Shown piece by piece: positions 27,801-37,916 of a stretch of DNA of 64,000 nt. This DNA comes from Keratinibaculum paraultunense (GTDB lineage: Bacteria; Bacillota; Clostridia; Tissierellales; Tepidimicrobiaceae). Location: assembly GCF_016767175.1 (NCBI RefSeq), contig NZ_CP068564.1, positions 1,984,001-2,048,000 of the forward strand, in the 5' to 3' direction. The notes beneath the pieces were generated by a model, which saw only the letters and a list, made by a program, of their open reading frames with translations, was not told the DNA's origin and made no database searches. Every line of letters starts with the position of its first letter. Positions within the stretch are counted from its first letter, which is position 1. The position numbers were made by a program, and so were the translations under genes.

Positions 27801-29480
27801 CTAAAGTATTACAGATTGTTCATATTCACCAAATACTTCTCTTAATACTCCACATATTTCACCTAAAGTTGCATATGCTTTTACAGAATCTAATATATAA
27901 GGCATTAAATTTTCATCAGTTTTTGCAGCAGCCTCTAATGTTTTTAAAGTTTCTTTAACCTTTTCGTTATCCCTTTCCCTTTTCAATGCTTCTAATTTTT
28001 GTCTTTGTAATTTTTCCACTGCTGGATCTACTCTTAATATGTCTTCATGATGTTCTTCTTCTATTTGGAATTTATTAACCCCTACTACTATTCTTTCTTG
28101 AGATTCTATTTCCATTTGATAGCGATAAGCTGAATCTTGTATTTCCTTTTGAATATAACCTTTTTCTATGGCTTTAGGAGCACCACCTAATTTATCTATT
28201 TTTTCAATGTATTTCATTGCTTCTTTTTCAATTCTATCAGTTAAATTTTCTATATAGTATGAACCTGCTAGTGGATCTATAGTTTCAGCTACTCCAGATT
28301 CATAGGCTATTATTTGCTGTGTTCTTAGTGCAATCCTTACTGCCTCTTCAGTAGGTAATGCTAATGCTTCATCCTTTGAATTAGTGTGCAAAGATTGAGT
28401 TCCTCCAAGAACTGCTGCTAAAGCTTGTATAGTTACTCTTACTATATTATTATCTGGTTGTTGTGCTGTTAAAGTTGAGCCAGCTGTTTGTGTATGAAAT
28501 TTTAATCTCATAGATTTTTCACTTTTGGCTTTAAATCTTTCTTTCATTATCTTAGCCCATAATCTTCTAGCTGCCCTGTATTTTGCTATCTCCTCTAGTA
28601 AATCATTATGTGCGTTAAAGAAAAAGGATAGTCTAGGTGCAAAATCATCTACATCCAGTCCTGCATCTATGGCTGCCTCTACATATGCAATTCCATCTGC
28701 TAATGTAAATGCTACTTCCTGAACAGCTGTAGCTCCTGCTTCTCGTATATGATATCCACTAATACTTATAGTGTTCCACTTTGGTACTTCTTTAGAACAA
28801 TACTCAAATATATTGGTAATTAGCCTCATAGATGGTTCTGGTGGAAATATGTAAGTTCCCCTTGCTATATATTCTTTTAATATATCATTTTGTATAGTTC
28901 CCCTTAATTTTTCCTTAGGTACTCCTTGATTTTCTGCTACTGCAATATACATTGCTAATAAAACACTTGCTGGTGCATTGATAGTCATGGAGGTACTAAC
29001 TTTATCCAATGGAATACCATCAAACAATATTTCCATATCTTTTAATGAGTCTATAGCAACTCCTACTTTACCTACTTCTCCTTCAGATAAACTATGGTCT
29101 GAATCGTATCCTATTTGGGTGGGTAAATCAAATGCAACACTAAGACCAGTTTGCCCTTGTTCTAATAAATATTTGTATCTCTTATTGGATTCTTCTGCAG
29201 TGGCAAATCCTGCATATTGCCTCATAGTCCAAAGCCTACCTCTATACATAGTAGGTTGAACTCCTCTGGTAAATGGATATTCTCCTGGGAAACCTAGCTT
29301 CTCTTCATAATCAAAATCTTCTATCTCTGCTGGTGTATATAGTCTATCTACCTCTAAATTAGAGCCTGTTGTAAAATTTTCTTTTCTCTCAGGAAACCTA
29401 CTAATAGCTTTTTCTACCTTGTTTTCCGTCCACTCCTTTTTAGCCTTTTTAATTTCCTCTATTTTTTTCTCATCAAACAT
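27801..29480 (-). CDS. mcmA1: Methylmalonyl-CoA mutase, large (catalytic) subunit
   Basis: The 559-residue TIM-barrel subunit binds the CoA ester and, with the B12 subunit, rearranges succinyl-CoA and methylmalonyl-CoA. It shows [20 protein letters not shown] near residue 80, the substrate-binding [34 protein letters not shown], and [21 protein letters not shown] longer frame starts at 29516, but AAGGAGGATAG precedes ATG 29480, which is chosen. It is the first gene of the operon, followed by the separate B12 subunit and meaB. Confidence 0.95.
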   Translation of the reverse strand: MFDEKKIEEIKKAKKEWTENKVEKAISRFPERKENFTTGSNLEVDRLYTPAEIEDFDYEEKLGFPGEYPFTRGVQPTMYRGRLWTMRQYAGFATAEESNKRYKYLLEQGQTGLSVAFDLPTQIGYDSDHSLSEGEVGKVGVAIDSLKDMEILFDGIPLDKVSTSMTINAPASVLLAMYIAVAENQGVPKEKLRGTIQNDILKEYIARGTYIFPPEPSMRLITNIFEYCSKEVPKWNTISISGYHIREAGATAVQEVAFTLADGIAYVEAAIDAGLDVDDFAPRLSFFFNAHNDLLEEIAKYRAARRLWAKIMKERFKAKSEKSMRLKFHTQTAGSTLTAQQPDNNIVRVTIQALAAVLGGTQSLHTNSKDEALALPTEEAVRIALRTQQIIAYESGVAETIDPLAGSYYIENLTDRIEKEAMKYIEKIDKLGGAPKAIEKGYIQKEIQDSAYRYQMEIESQERIVVGVNKFQIEEEHHEDILRVDPAVEKLQRQKLEALKRERDNEKVKETLKTLEAAAKTDENLMPYILDSVKAYATLGEICGVLREVFGEYEQSVIL

Positions 29481-29538
29481 ATTTCTATCCTCCTTATATT
29501 GGAAAATGTTTGTCAACTTATATCCCTATTCATTATAT

Positions 29539-29568
29539 ATTATAGTAATAATTCATTAGGTTTTGCAA
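29539..29568 (-). promoter_or_regulatory. Promoter of the mutase-decarboxylase operon
   Basis: On the minus strand TTGCAA (29568-29563), 18 bases, and a perfect TATAAT (29544-29539), about 60 bases upstream of the mutase start. An upstream palindrome at 29594-29609 contains the same TTGCA word. Confidence 0.6.
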
Positions 29569-29593
29569 CATTAATTTCAATATTTTTAAAAAA

Positions 29594-29609
29594 TGCAATA
29601 AATATTGCA
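29594..29609. promoter_or_regulatory. TGCAAT-N4-ATTGCA palindrome upstream of the mutase operon
   Basis: A 16-base perfect inverted repeat (TGCAATAAATATTGCA) is centred about 35 bases upstream of the -35 box, flanked by further A/T symmetry. The position suits an activator site; no regulator gene is adjacent. Confidence 0.4.
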
Positions 29610-29619
29610 AAAATAATAA

Positions 29620-29658
29620 TAAAAAAGGCAGCTATTAAACACCTAGCTACCTTTTTTA
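29620..29658 (-). terminator. ftsH terminator
   Basis: On the minus strand AAAAAAGGTAGCTA pairs with TAGCTGCCTTTTTT (one G-U pair) across a 9-base loop and runs into T-rich sequence, directly after the ftsH stop at 29659. Confidence 0.85.
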
Positions 29659-31476
29659 TTATGCACTTGCTTCTAAAAATATCTTTTCAAATTCTTTTCC
29701 ATCTAAAGTTTCTTTTTCTAAAAGGGCTTCTGCTACCCTATGAAGAACATTTATATTATCTTTTAATAACTTTTCTGCTTTACTATAAGCTTTATCTATT
29801 AATGATCTCATTTCTTCATCTATAGCTGCAGCTACTTTTTCACTGTAATTTCTAGTTCTTCCAAAATCTCTGCCTACAAATACTTCTTCTTCATCTGTAC
29901 CATAAGTCATAGGTCCTAGTCTTTCACTCATACCATAGTGAGTGACCATTCTTCTTGCTAATTTAGTAGCTCTCTCTATGTCATTTTGGGCTCCTGTACT
30001 TATATCTCCTAGTACTAAAGCCTCTGCAGCTCTTCCTCCTAATAATTGAACCAATTCATCTTCCATTTGGCTTTTAGTCATATAGTACCTGTCTTCTTCT
30101 GGTAGATAAGCTGTAAATCCACCAGCCATTCCTCTAGGAATTATAGTTACCATATGGACTGGATCTGCATTTGGCAAAAGCCTTGCAGTAACAGCATGCC
30201 CTGCTTCGTGATAAGCTGTAAGTTTCTTTTCTTCTTCACTGATAACTTTAGATTTTTTCTCTGGACCTGCAATTACCTTTATAGTTGCTTCATCTATAAT
30301 ATCCATTGTAATTCTATCTAAATTGTTCCTTGCTGCTAATAAAGCTGCTTCATTAGTTAAATTTTCTAAATCTGCTGGCGTAAATCCAGGAGTTCTCTTT
30401 GCTATTACACTTAAATCCACATCATCATCTAAAGGTTTGTTTCTAGTATGAACTTTCAATATTTCTTCTCTAGCTTTTACATCTGGTAATCCTACATAAA
30501 TTTGCCTATCAAATCTTCCTGGTCTTAAAAGAGCTGGATCTAATATATCAGGTCTGTTAGTAGCTGCCATAACTATTATACCTTCACTAGTACCAAATCC
30601 ATCCATTTCAACTAAAAGCTGATTTAATGTTTGTTCTCTCTCATCATGTCCTCCTCCAAGTCCTGCTCCTCTTCGTCTTCCCACTGCATCTATTTCATCT
30701 ATAAATACTATACAAGGTGCATTCTTCTTGGCTTGTTCAAATAAGTCTCTAACACGACTAGCTCCAACTCCTACAAACATCTCAACAAAATCAGAACCAG
30801 ATATACTAAAAAATGGGACTTCAGCTTCTCCTGCTACAGCTTTACTTAAATAAGTTTTTCCTGTTCCTGGAGGTCCTACTAGCAGTACACCTTTAGGAAT
30901 TCTAGCACCTATTTCTAGATATTTTTTTGGATTCTTTAAAAAATCTACTACTTCTTCTAATTCTTCCTTTTCTTCTTTTAAACCTGCTACATCATCAAAA
31001 GTAACTGTTTGCCCCTCATCTTTATGCATTATAGCCTTACTTTTGCCAAAGGACATTACTCTACCGCCTCCCCCTTGGGATTGCTGCATAAATACCATCC
31101 AAAACACAAGAAGCATAATCATTACAAAAATTGTTGGTAATGCAGTAATGAACCAAGGTTCAGAGGGTTCAGGTTCTGCACTATAACTCTTTATTTCTCC
31201 AGATTCCACTTTATCTTTCAGATAATTTTCATAAAAATTATTTTTCATGTGTTCAGGTATCATAAGGGTATATTGAGTACCATCCGATAATTTGCCTTTT
31301 AATTTATCGCCTACAGTTACAATACTTTCTATTTCTCCATTTTCCAAACGGTCTAAAAATTCTGTCACATCCATTTCTTTAACCTGATCTACATCTTTGC
31401 TAAACATTGATACTGCAAATATTATTATAATGAGTATGAGCAAGTAAAGACTTGTACCTCTAAAGAATCTTCTCAA
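29659..31476 (-). CDS. ftsH: ATP-dependent membrane zinc protease FtsH
   Basis: The 605-residue hexameric protease extracts and degrades membrane and short-lived proteins. Two membrane helices (about residues 8-23 and 108-130) flank a small extracytoplasmic domain. The AAA module has Walker A GPPGTGKT near 197, Walker [15 protein letters not shown] and the [24 protein letters not shown]. Zinc is bound by HEAGH near residue 422. The start is TTG at 31476, seven bases after GGGAGGA. It has its own strong promoter. Confidence 0.97.
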   Translation of the reverse strand: MRRFFRGTSLYLLILIIIIFAVSMFSKDVDQVKEMDVTEFLDRLENGEIESIVTVGDKLKGKLSDGTQYTLMIPEHMKNNFYENYLKDKVESGEIKSYSAEPEPSEPWFITALPTIFVMIMLLVFWMVFMQQSQGGGGRVMSFGKSKAIMHKDEGQTVTFDDVAGLKEEKEELEEVVDFLKNPKKYLEIGARIPKGVLLVGPPGTGKTYLSKAVAGEAEVPFFSISGSDFVEMFVGVGASRVRDLFEQAKKNAPCIVFIDEIDAVGRRRGAGLGGGHDEREQTLNQLLVEMDGFGTSEGIIVMAATNRPDILDPALLRPGRFDRQIYVGLPDVKAREEILKVHTRNKPLDDDVDLSVIAKRTPGFTPADLENLTNEAALLAARNNLDRITMDIIDEATIKVIAGPEKKSKVISEEEKKLTAYHEAGHAVTARLLPNADPVHMVTIIPRGMAGGFTAYLPEEDRYYMTKSQMEDELVQLLGGRAAEALVLGDISTGAQNDIERATKLARRMVTHYGMSERLGPMTYGTDEEEVFVGRDFGRTRNYSEKVAAAIDEEMRSLIDKAYSKAEKLLKDNINVLHRVAEALLEKETLDGKEFEKIFLEASA

Positions 31477-31518
31477 TCCAAGTCCTCCCTTCTGTCTAAA
31501 ATCAAATCATATTTAAGA

Positions 31519-31547
31519 ATTATAGCATATTTTACATTAAAGTACAA
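31519..31547 (-). promoter_or_regulatory. Sigma-A promoter of ftsH
   Basis: Minus-strand TTGTAC (31547-31542), 17-base spacer and perfect TATAAT (31524-31519), 43 bases upstream of the TTG start. Confidence 0.75.
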
Positions 31548-31568
31548 TATAATCTCTCCTTTTTATTA

Positions 31569-32120
31569 TTAACTATATACTTCTTCCTTTAACGCTGCAA
31601 TATAAGGTAAATTTCTATACTGTTCAGCATAATCAAGACCATATCCTACTACAAATTCATCTGGGATAATAAATCCCCTATAATCTACAGGCACTTCTGC
31701 CTTTCTTCTATCAGGCTTATCTAAAAGGGTGCAAATTTTTACAGACTTTGCTCCTCTTTTTTTTAAATTATCTGTCAAATAAGATAATGTAAGACCAGTA
31801 TCAATTATATCCTCTACAATCAAAATATCCTTATCTTCTATGCTACAATCTAAATCCTTTATTATTCGTACAATTCCAGTTGATGTGGAAGAGTTACCAT
31901 AGCTTGATACTGCCATAAAATCTATCAATACAGGTATTTTTATACTCTTAGCTAAATCTGCCATAAATATTACTGCCCCTTTTAATATACCTACTAGCAT
32001 CAAATTTTTACCCTTATAGTCTTCAGTTATTTGCTTCCCTAATTCTTTCACTTTTGCTTCTATTTCTTCTTCAGTCAACAATATATCCTTTATAATATCT
32101 TCTACAATAACTTCATTCAT
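31569..32120 (-). CDS. hpt: Hypoxanthine phosphoribosyltransferase
   Basis: The 183-residue purine-salvage enzyme makes IMP or GMP from the base and PRPP. The PRPP-binding motif is [14 protein letters not shown] (about residues 98-111), the flexible-loop region is [16 protein letters not shown], and the purine-contact end is [27 protein letters not shown]. It lies five bases after tilS, as in Bacillus, where TilS and HprT also affect ftsH expression. Confidence 0.96.
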   Translation of the reverse strand: MNEVIVEDIIKDILLTEEEIEAKVKELGKQITEDYKGKNLMLVGILKGAVIFMADLAKSIKIPVLIDFMAVSSYGNSSTSTGIVRIIKDLDCSIEDKDILIVEDIIDTGLTLSYLTDNLKKRGAKSVKICTLLDKPDRRKAEVPVDYRGFIIPDEFVVGYGLDYAEQYRNLPYIAALKEEVYS

Positions 32121-32125
32121 TATAT

Positions 32126-33520
32126 TTAAGCCTCCTTATTTAAACTTACCACCAATACCTTTTTAGTATGTGGGGTTATCTTATATAATTCACTGCTTCT
32201 ATATCCAACTATCCATAGAATATTTTCATCATCAGTCAATATGGGGATGTTATCTCTTTTGTCCTTTGGAATTTTTTCATCTATAAAATAGTCTTTAATC
32301 TTTTTAGTTCCTTTCATCCCATAAGGCACAAAACGATCACCAGCTTTTCTATTTCTTACATACAAATCCCCTTTTATCTTATCATAATCAAAATATTTAA
32401 TAAATCTTTTATTCTTATCTATTTTACTTATATCAGTAACAGGAAGCACTTTTACATTAAAGCTGTACCCTATTTCATCTATATACGTAGTTCCTTCCAT
32501 ATTTAGTTTATATATAAAATCTTTTTTATGTTCTATTATATCTTTCTTTTCAATAATAAATTCATCATAGCTTGTCTTAGCTATAATATTATCAACTAAA
32601 TTAATACTTTTTCCTGTCCCCCTTTCTAAAAATAGCGTTAATATATCAAGTATATGCTTCTCTGTAATCCCTTGTAAATCACCTTTTATGTCTAAAATAC
32701 AATTTCTTATTATTCTACGCTGAATACTCTCATGTTCTGCAACAAATTTCTCTCCATCTAGAATTATACTATCTTTTAACTTTTTTTTCACCATACTATT
32801 ATAGATTTTTTGAGCATATTGTTCTAAAAAATCACTATCAATGGAACAAATCCTAGAAGTTCTCCATAGTGTATCTATTATATTAGGATTAAAATTTTCC
32901 TCTATATAAGGGATTAACTCTAATCTTATTTTATTTCTATTATAAATTGGTTCTAAATTAGTCTTATCTATTCTAGTTTTTATGTTTCTCTCTTTTAAAT
33001 ATCTTTCTATTTCTTTCCTTTCTATACCAAGAATAGGTCTTATTATATCACCACTTATATATTCCATACCTTTTAACCCATCTATACCTGTTCCTCTAAA
33101 AAACCTCATAAGCAACGTTTCTGCTTGATCATTTTTATTATGGGCTACTGCAATTTTGCCTCCTCCAATTTCATCTAAAATTTCACGAAAAAAATTATAT
33201 CTTAACTTTCTTCCTGCTTCTTCAGATGAAAGTCCAACCTTTTTTGCATATTCATCCATATTTACAGTTTTAGAATAACATATTAGTCCTAAATTTTTAG
33301 CAAGTTGTTCTACAAATAGCTGATCCTCTAAAGCTTCTTTGCCTCTTACTCCATGGTTTAAATGGGCTATATATATATTAAAATCTATAATTTTTTTTAT
33401 ATCCAGTAAAACATATAAAAGGGCCATGGAATCAGGCCCTCCCGATAAACCTAATACTATATTGTCTCCTTCTTCTATCAAATTGTATTTTTTAACCACT
33501 TCCAAAACTTTGTCTTTCAT
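32126..33520 (-). CDS. tilS: tRNA-Ile lysidine synthetase
   Basis: The 464-residue ATPase converts the wobble cytidine of tRNA-Ile(CAU) to lysidine so that it reads AUA. The N-terminal PP-loop is [13 protein letters not shown] (residues 24-36), followed by [11 protein letters not shown] and [27 protein letters not shown]. The C-terminal TilS domain ([26 protein letters not shown]) is present, so it is the long form. It overlaps neither neighbour and precedes hpt by five bases. Confidence 0.96.
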   Translation of the reverse strand: MKDKVLEVVKKYNLIEEGDNIVLGLSGGPDSMALLYVLLDIKKIIDFNIYIAHLNHGVRGKEALEDQLFVEQLAKNLGLICYSKTVNMDEYAKKVGLSSEEAGRKLRYNFFREILDEIGGGKIAVAHNKNDQAETLLMRFFRGTGIDGLKGMEYISGDIIRPILGIERKEIERYLKERNIKTRIDKTNLEPIYNRNKIRLELIPYIEENFNPNIIDTLWRTSRICSIDSDFLEQYAQKIYNSMVKKKLKDSIILDGEKFVAEHESIQRRIIRNCILDIKGDLQGITEKHILDILTLFLERGTGKSINLVDNIIAKTSYDEFIIEKKDIIEHKKDFIYKLNMEGTTYIDEIGYSFNVKVLPVTDISKIDKNKRFIKYFDYDKIKGDLYVRNRKAGDRFVPYGMKGTKKIKDYFIDEKIPKDKRDNIPILTDDENILWIVGYRSSELYKITPHTKKVLVVSLNKEA

Positions 33521-33557
33521 AACCTCACCTTTTCTATTTAAATATCCCTTAAATAGA

Positions 33558-34415
33558 TTATACCAAAAAACACCTTATCCCTACAATAATAACAAAAACA
33601 AAACTGACTATACTAGCTATTAATACATAGTCAATTTTACTAAGCTTATTATATGTTTTTTTATAATCAATTATATTATGTAATGCTCTTTCATACTGCT
33701 TAAAATTCCTATACTTGCCATCTAAAGCGTTGTATAAAAATACCTTCTGTGACTTTCCTAATGGAAATGACAAAACTTGAGTCTTTACTTGTTCCATATT
33801 ATATTTTAGTGGATTATATTCTACATTACCTATTAATGCTATCATAATCATAGTTATACTAAATAGTATTTCCATTTCTCTATTATATTTGAAATTTACA
33901 CCCCAAGAATTTATATTATAAGATGGAGTATACTCCTTTGTAGGTTTGTTTTTTTCTACTAAACCTCCAAAATCGATAAAATATATTTTACCACTAATAT
34001 CTAATATTATATTCTCCAATTTTACATCAGTATATTTATACCCAATTTCATCTATTTTTTTAAACATATTTGTAATGATTAACCCTATTTTAAATATAAT
34101 ATTTAATTTTAATTTTTTGTTATTTATTAATTCTTTTAAATTAATTCCAGGGATATACTCCATTACTATATAATGGAATACATCCCCGTTATATTCCCAG
34201 TCATCAAAATCATATACATTAGGTATAAAATTCAACTCTTTTAAAGCTATCATTGAATTATACTCATTGGTTATGGATAATGTATCTTTAGATATCTTCA
34301 TAGCCCTTACTTGCCCCATTATATCCTTTACCATATATACCTTCCCAAAATTCCCCTTACCAATCAGTTTAATAACTTTATACTCTTTACCTTTCCATTT
34401 ACCCTTTATGTACAT
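33558..34415 (-). CDS. yabT: YabT-like membrane Ser/Thr protein kinase
   Basis: A 285-residue Hanks-type kinase. The glycine loop is IGKGNFGKVYMVK (about residues 18-30), the ATP-binding lysine is in RAMKISK, the catalytic loop is KYTDVKLENIILD (D, K and N present, the HRD His-Arg replaced by Tyr-Thr), and the metal motif is IDFGG. A single C-terminal membrane helix (DYVLIASIVSFVFVIIVGI) ends the protein, with no external sensor, as in B. subtilis YabT. That kinase acts in sporulation and DNA-damage control. The place between yabS and tilS matches Bacillus. Confidence 0.85.
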   Translation of the reverse strand: MYIKGKWKGKEYKVIKLIGKGNFGKVYMVKDIMGQVRAMKISKDTLSITNEYNSMIALKELNFIPNVYDFDDWEYNGDVFHYIVMEYIPGINLKELINNKKLKLNIIFKIGLIITNMFKKIDEIGYKYTDVKLENIILDISGKIYFIDFGGLVEKNKPTKEYTPSYNINSWGVNFKYNREMEILFSITMIMIALIGNVEYNPLKYNMEQVKTQVLSFPLGKSQKVFLYNALDGKYRNFKQYERALHNIIDYKKTYNKLSKIDYVLIASIVSFVFVIIVGIRCFLV

Positions 34416-34423
34416 AAAATCAC

Positions 34424-35116
34424 CTAAACTATATGATTATAGGGTATATCATCATATCTTGCATTTACAAATATATCTATTGCTCCTTCAATAGCATATC
34501 CTGTAGGAGTAATGCCTCCTATATTTATATTGTCTAAACTATTTTTCAATTCATCTATGTCCTCAGTAAAATCACACAATAAGTCATAATATTCTTCCTT
34601 ACCTGGAAATATTAAAACTCCTACTTCATTTTTACCTTTTCTCTCTTCTAAAAACAAAAGTAATTCCAATACACTTTTTTTAGCAATATCAATTTTGTTT
34701 TTCATACTTCCACTTGCATCCAGCAATATTAAACATTTTAAATCTGCTTCATTCCCTATCATATCTATTAGTTTCACAAATTTTTCTCTTTCCACTGGGT
34801 GAATATCTTTTATATCCATATCTATTATCTCTTTAAGCTCATGGCTTACCATTTCTTCTATAGTGGTATATATAGAATTTATAGTAACTCTACTTAATGT
34901 TTCTGAAAGATGGTTTAAATGAGTTAATTCACACACACCTCCACCTCTTTCTGCTATATCTTCTAACTCCATAATGGCCATTTGATTTTTATTATTGTCA
35001 ATAATCCCTATAGTATTTACTCTAATGTCTTCTTTTAATGCTAGTTCAGATACTTCTCCTGGATTAGGTCCTTTATTTGATTGACCATCAGAAATTAAAA
35101 TTATCTGCCTTAACAT
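34424..35116 (-). CDS. yabS: YabS-like protein with von Willebrand A domain
   Basis: The 230-residue protein opens with a partial vWA fragment (LRQIILISDGQSNKGPNP) and then has a complete vWA domain with the MIDAS motif LLDASGSMKNK near residue 137 and GGITPTGYAIEGAI near 208. GTG and ATG codons occur upstream, but AGGAG is best spaced for ATG 35116. The same two-part layout occurs in B. subtilis YabS, also located between spoIIE and yabT. The function is unknown; metal-dependent protein binding is likely. Confidence 0.83.
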   Translation of the reverse strand: MLRQIILISDGQSNKGPNPGEVSELALKEDIRVNTIGIIDNNKNQMAIMELEDIAERGGGVCELTHLNHLSETLSRVTINSIYTTIEEMVSHELKEIIDMDIKDIHPVEREKFVKLIDMIGNEADLKCLILLDASGSMKNKIDIAKKSVLELLLFLEERKGKNEVGVLIFPGKEEYYDLLCDFTEDIDELKNSLDNINIGGITPTGYAIEGAIDIFVNARYDDIPYNHIV

Positions 35117-35191
35117 ATACATCACTCCTAATGTGGTTTTTTAGGATTATTGACAAATATATTAATTATATACATCATATTTCATATTTAA

Positions 35192-37543
35192 CTATCTATT
35201 TTTCCACACCTTTGTAACCAATATAGTCATATCATCTCTAATTTGATTTTTACTCACCTTTTTTGCTATTTCTAATATGGTATCTGCAATAACTTTAGGA
35301 TTTATGCTATTGATATTTTTTATAATATCCTTCATCCATTGTTCTACATTTTCTATATTCCTATTAGCTTCCAATACTCCATCAGACATCATTATTATAA
35401 TATCCCCATCTTCTAGATATTCTTCATATATATTAAAATCTATATCCTTTAATATTCCTACAGGCAAAGATTGGGAATTAATAATCTTAACCTCATTGTT
35501 TCTTTTTATAAAAGTAGCTGGTGCACCCATTTTAATTGCCTGCAGTTTACCCGAGTATAAATCTAATAAGGATATATCAAAAGTTGTAAATATTTCATCA
35601 TTAGATTTAAGCATAAGAATTGAATTAATGGTTTTAAGTGTCAGCTTTTTATCAAATTTTGCTTCTAAAAAGCTCTCCAATAACTCAATAGCTATATTGC
35701 TTTCATTATTTGCCCTTTTACCTATACCCATCCCATCACTTAAAGCCACAAAATAATTATTATCCCCTTCTCCAAATGTATAATTATCACCAGATATATT
35801 ATTATAATCATTAGCTATAGTAACTACTTCAGTAAGAGCACTATATCGATTTCTCCTTATAAGTTTAAACCTCTTCCCTTCATTTTTAGGTAGATCTAAT
35901 ATAAATTCTACTTTTAATGGAATATCTACTGTATCTGTAACTATTCTTTCTATATTCTCTTGACTATTTTTCCCCTTATATGATTTATCCACATCTACAT
36001 ATATTTCTAACTTGTTTTTATCTAATTCTATTACTATCACATTTTTTACATCTACCTTTTTATTTTTTAAACTTGCGTATATTTCTTCTTCCATATCTTC
36101 TTTAAATATAGGTTTTGTATATATATCATTAATAGTCTTTTCAATTATATTGCTTACTTCTTTTAATTGTTCAGATACTAATTCTCTGTTTTCTAAAAGT
36201 TTTTTCTCCCATAGAGCATTTGCTTCAAATATATTAAAATGAGTTTTCATAATTTCTATTACCTCATCCTTGTTTATACAATAATCCCTTATGGATGGTG
36301 GTAAATTATCTTCTGTTATACATTTATTTCCTTCCATTAAACTTATAGTGTTATATATTAAATTATAAGTAGTATGAAAATCTTCTTCCCAACAAAATTT
36401 TCTCATACCACAATTAGCACATAAAGAGTTGGCAATATCATCTATTAACTTATATATTTTTTCCGCATCAAATTTCTTCTCATATTTTGCTGCACCTTTA
36501 AAAGTAGCTGATAATTCTCCAAATACTTTAGATATTTCCTTTAATCTATTTATGGTTATTTCGTCTTTCCTTTGAGAATAGCTTCTTTCCTTCATTCGAC
36601 CTAAAGCTACTTCCATATACCCTGAAAAATAATTATTCAACACATTATATAACAACAAAAACAATATTACTGATATACCTAATTCCCAGGGTTTAATAAA
36701 ACTAGTACCATATCCATTTATATAAAAACTTATAATACAATTTCCCAATAAAAATCCTAATGAAGAACCTATCTTCCCTAAATCCTTAAATAAACCTGTA
36801 AGCATTCCTGCTAAACCGTAAATAGATAATATAAAAGGCATCTCTGGTTGAGAAATATGGGATATTAAGCCTAAGCTAATACCTGCAGCTCCTCCTATAA
36901 AAGCTCCTTCTGAAAAACCTAAATATAATATTATTAATACACTTAGTATTCTTTTTACTGATAATCCAGCTATTGACATATTTTGCATTCCTGTAAGCGT
37001 TAAAGACAAGGTAATTATCCCACATATAAGATTTTCACTAGAATATCTTATTTCTGATGATTCCATTGAAAGAGTATGACAAAATATATAGGTAAGTGCA
37101 AATACAACTACTCCTTCAAATAAAATGGTAAATATATCATAAATAAACATGGGCTTAAATACTATTACAAATGCAAACTTCACCATTGTAAATAATATAC
37201 TAGATACTATTGAAGAACCTATGATGGATAAATTTTTTAATCGATTAGAATTGTTAAATAAGAGAGAAATTACAATAATAACTATAAAATAATCCATGCC
37301 CTTTAATCCATGAAAAGTAAATATTCCCAATATTGTAGATATAAGCACAAATATATTTAATTTCCCAATGATTATATAAGCTGATATGAAAGATATTCCG
37401 AAAGGCGTTAGCTTATCTAATATATTAGCTCTTCCTATAAAAAATGCTAAAATCATACACAATACTTGTTGACTGTCAAAATCAAATAAATTGTTAATTT
37501 TCTTTTGTTTAGATAGAACAAATTCCGTTTTTAACATTTCCAT
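35192..37543 (-). CDS. spoIIE: Stage II sporulation protein E, membrane PP2C phosphatase
   Basis: The 783-residue protein dephosphorylates SpoIIAA to activate sigma-F in the forespore and links FtsZ to the polar septum. The N-terminal third has about ten membrane helices (residues 25-320). A central cytoplasmic domain contains CANCGMRKFCW. The C-terminal PP2C domain has FVALSDGMGIGKRA and IIMMSDGVLEANRN, with metal-binding aspartates present. The length is close to the Bacillus protein. The upstream promoter looks Spo0A-controlled. Confidence 0.95.
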   Translation of the reverse strand: MEMLKTEFVLSKQKKINNLFDFDSQQVLCMILAFFIGRANILDKLTPFGISFISAYIIIGKLNIFVLISTILGIFTFHGLKGMDYFIVIIVISLLFNNSNRLKNLSIIGSSIVSSILFTMVKFAFVIVFKPMFIYDIFTILFEGVVVFALTYIFCHTLSMESSEIRYSSENLICGIITLSLTLTGMQNMSIAGLSVKRILSVLIILYLGFSEGAFIGGAAGISLGLISHISQPEMPFILSIYGLAGMLTGLFKDLGKIGSSLGFLLGNCIISFYINGYGTSFIKPWELGISVILFLLLYNVLNNYFSGYMEVALGRMKERSYSQRKDEITINRLKEISKVFGELSATFKGAAKYEKKFDAEKIYKLIDDIANSLCANCGMRKFCWEEDFHTTYNLIYNTISLMEGNKCITEDNLPPSIRDYCINKDEVIEIMKTHFNIFEANALWEKKLLENRELVSEQLKEVSNIIEKTINDIYTKPIFKEDMEEEIYASLKNKKVDVKNVIVIELDKNKLEIYVDVDKSYKGKNSQENIERIVTDTVDIPLKVEFILDLPKNEGKRFKLIRRNRYSALTEVVTIANDYNNISGDNYTFGEGDNNYFVALSDGMGIGKRANNESNIAIELLESFLEAKFDKKLTLKTINSILMLKSNDEIFTTFDISLLDLYSGKLQAIKMGAPATFIKRNNEVKIINSQSLPVGILKDIDFNIYEEYLEDGDIIIMMSDGVLEANRNIENVEQWMKDIIKNINSINPKVIADTILEIAKKVSKNQIRDDMTILVTKVWKNR

Positions 37544-37566
37544 TCCCCCTATTCCCTTTTATAAAT

Positions 37567-37599
37567 ATATTAACAAATTGAATGAAAATATTTTGTCAA
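37567..37599 (-). promoter_or_regulatory. Putative Spo0A-activated promoter of spoIIE
   Basis: On the minus strand TTGACA (37599-37594) and TAATAT (37572-37567) are 21 bases apart, too long for unaided sigma-A but the known layout of Spo0A-dependent promoters such as spoIIE and spoIIG. TTTTGTCAAT over the -35 resembles a 0A box (TTTGTCGAA-like). Confidence 0.5.
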
Positions 37600-37832
37600 T
37601 ACTTCTTGTAGGAAATGGAAAAGTTTTTGACATAAATCTTTTATTTATGTGCTAATTTGTTAATCTAAAGTAATTTTTCAATAACCTTACTCCATTGATA
37701 ATATGCATACTATAAGGTTATAAAAATATATATGTATATGATGTATTATTTTGTTTCAAGTCTTCTAAGTGGGCAATATGTTATTAAATAAGTTTAATAT
37801 TAGGTATAAATTAAGTTAAAGTAAAGGCAAAA
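37600..37832. other. Gene-less AT-rich region upstream of spoIIE
   Basis: No reading frame or tRNA is supported here, although Bacillus has tRNA genes at this point. The region holds an inverted repeat ATAACCTTA (37681-37689) / TAAGGTTAT (37713-37721). It also holds one copy of the motif TCTTCTAAGTGGGCA (37761-37775), which recurs as TCTCCTAAGTAGGCA at 37891-37905. Confidence 0.4.
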
Positions 37833-37862
37833 TTAAAAACCGGATTTCTCCGGTTTTATGAG
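37833..37862 (-). terminator. yabR terminator
   Basis: On the minus strand AAAACCGGAGAAATCCGGTTTT forms a 9-bp stem followed by TTAATTTT, about 55 bases after the yabR stop. Confidence 0.75.
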
Positions 37863-37916
37863 TCCATTTAAAATTAAATTATTATTAAGATCTCCTAAGT
37901 AGGCATAAAAAGTTTC

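Noticed and set aside
29505-29518. TTGACA upstream of the mutase gene as a -35 box
   Set aside because: The matching -10 position would fall on the ribosome binding site and start codon. The TTGCAA/TATAAT pair further upstream fits better.
35277-35756. 159-residue plus-strand reading frame
   Set aside because: It is antisense to the PP2C part of spoIIE and has no ribosome binding site or family likeness.
37544-37916. tRNA genes expected between yabR and spoIIE by analogy with Bacillus
   Set aside because: No T-loop motif (GGTTCGA-like) or acceptor stem was found on either strand.
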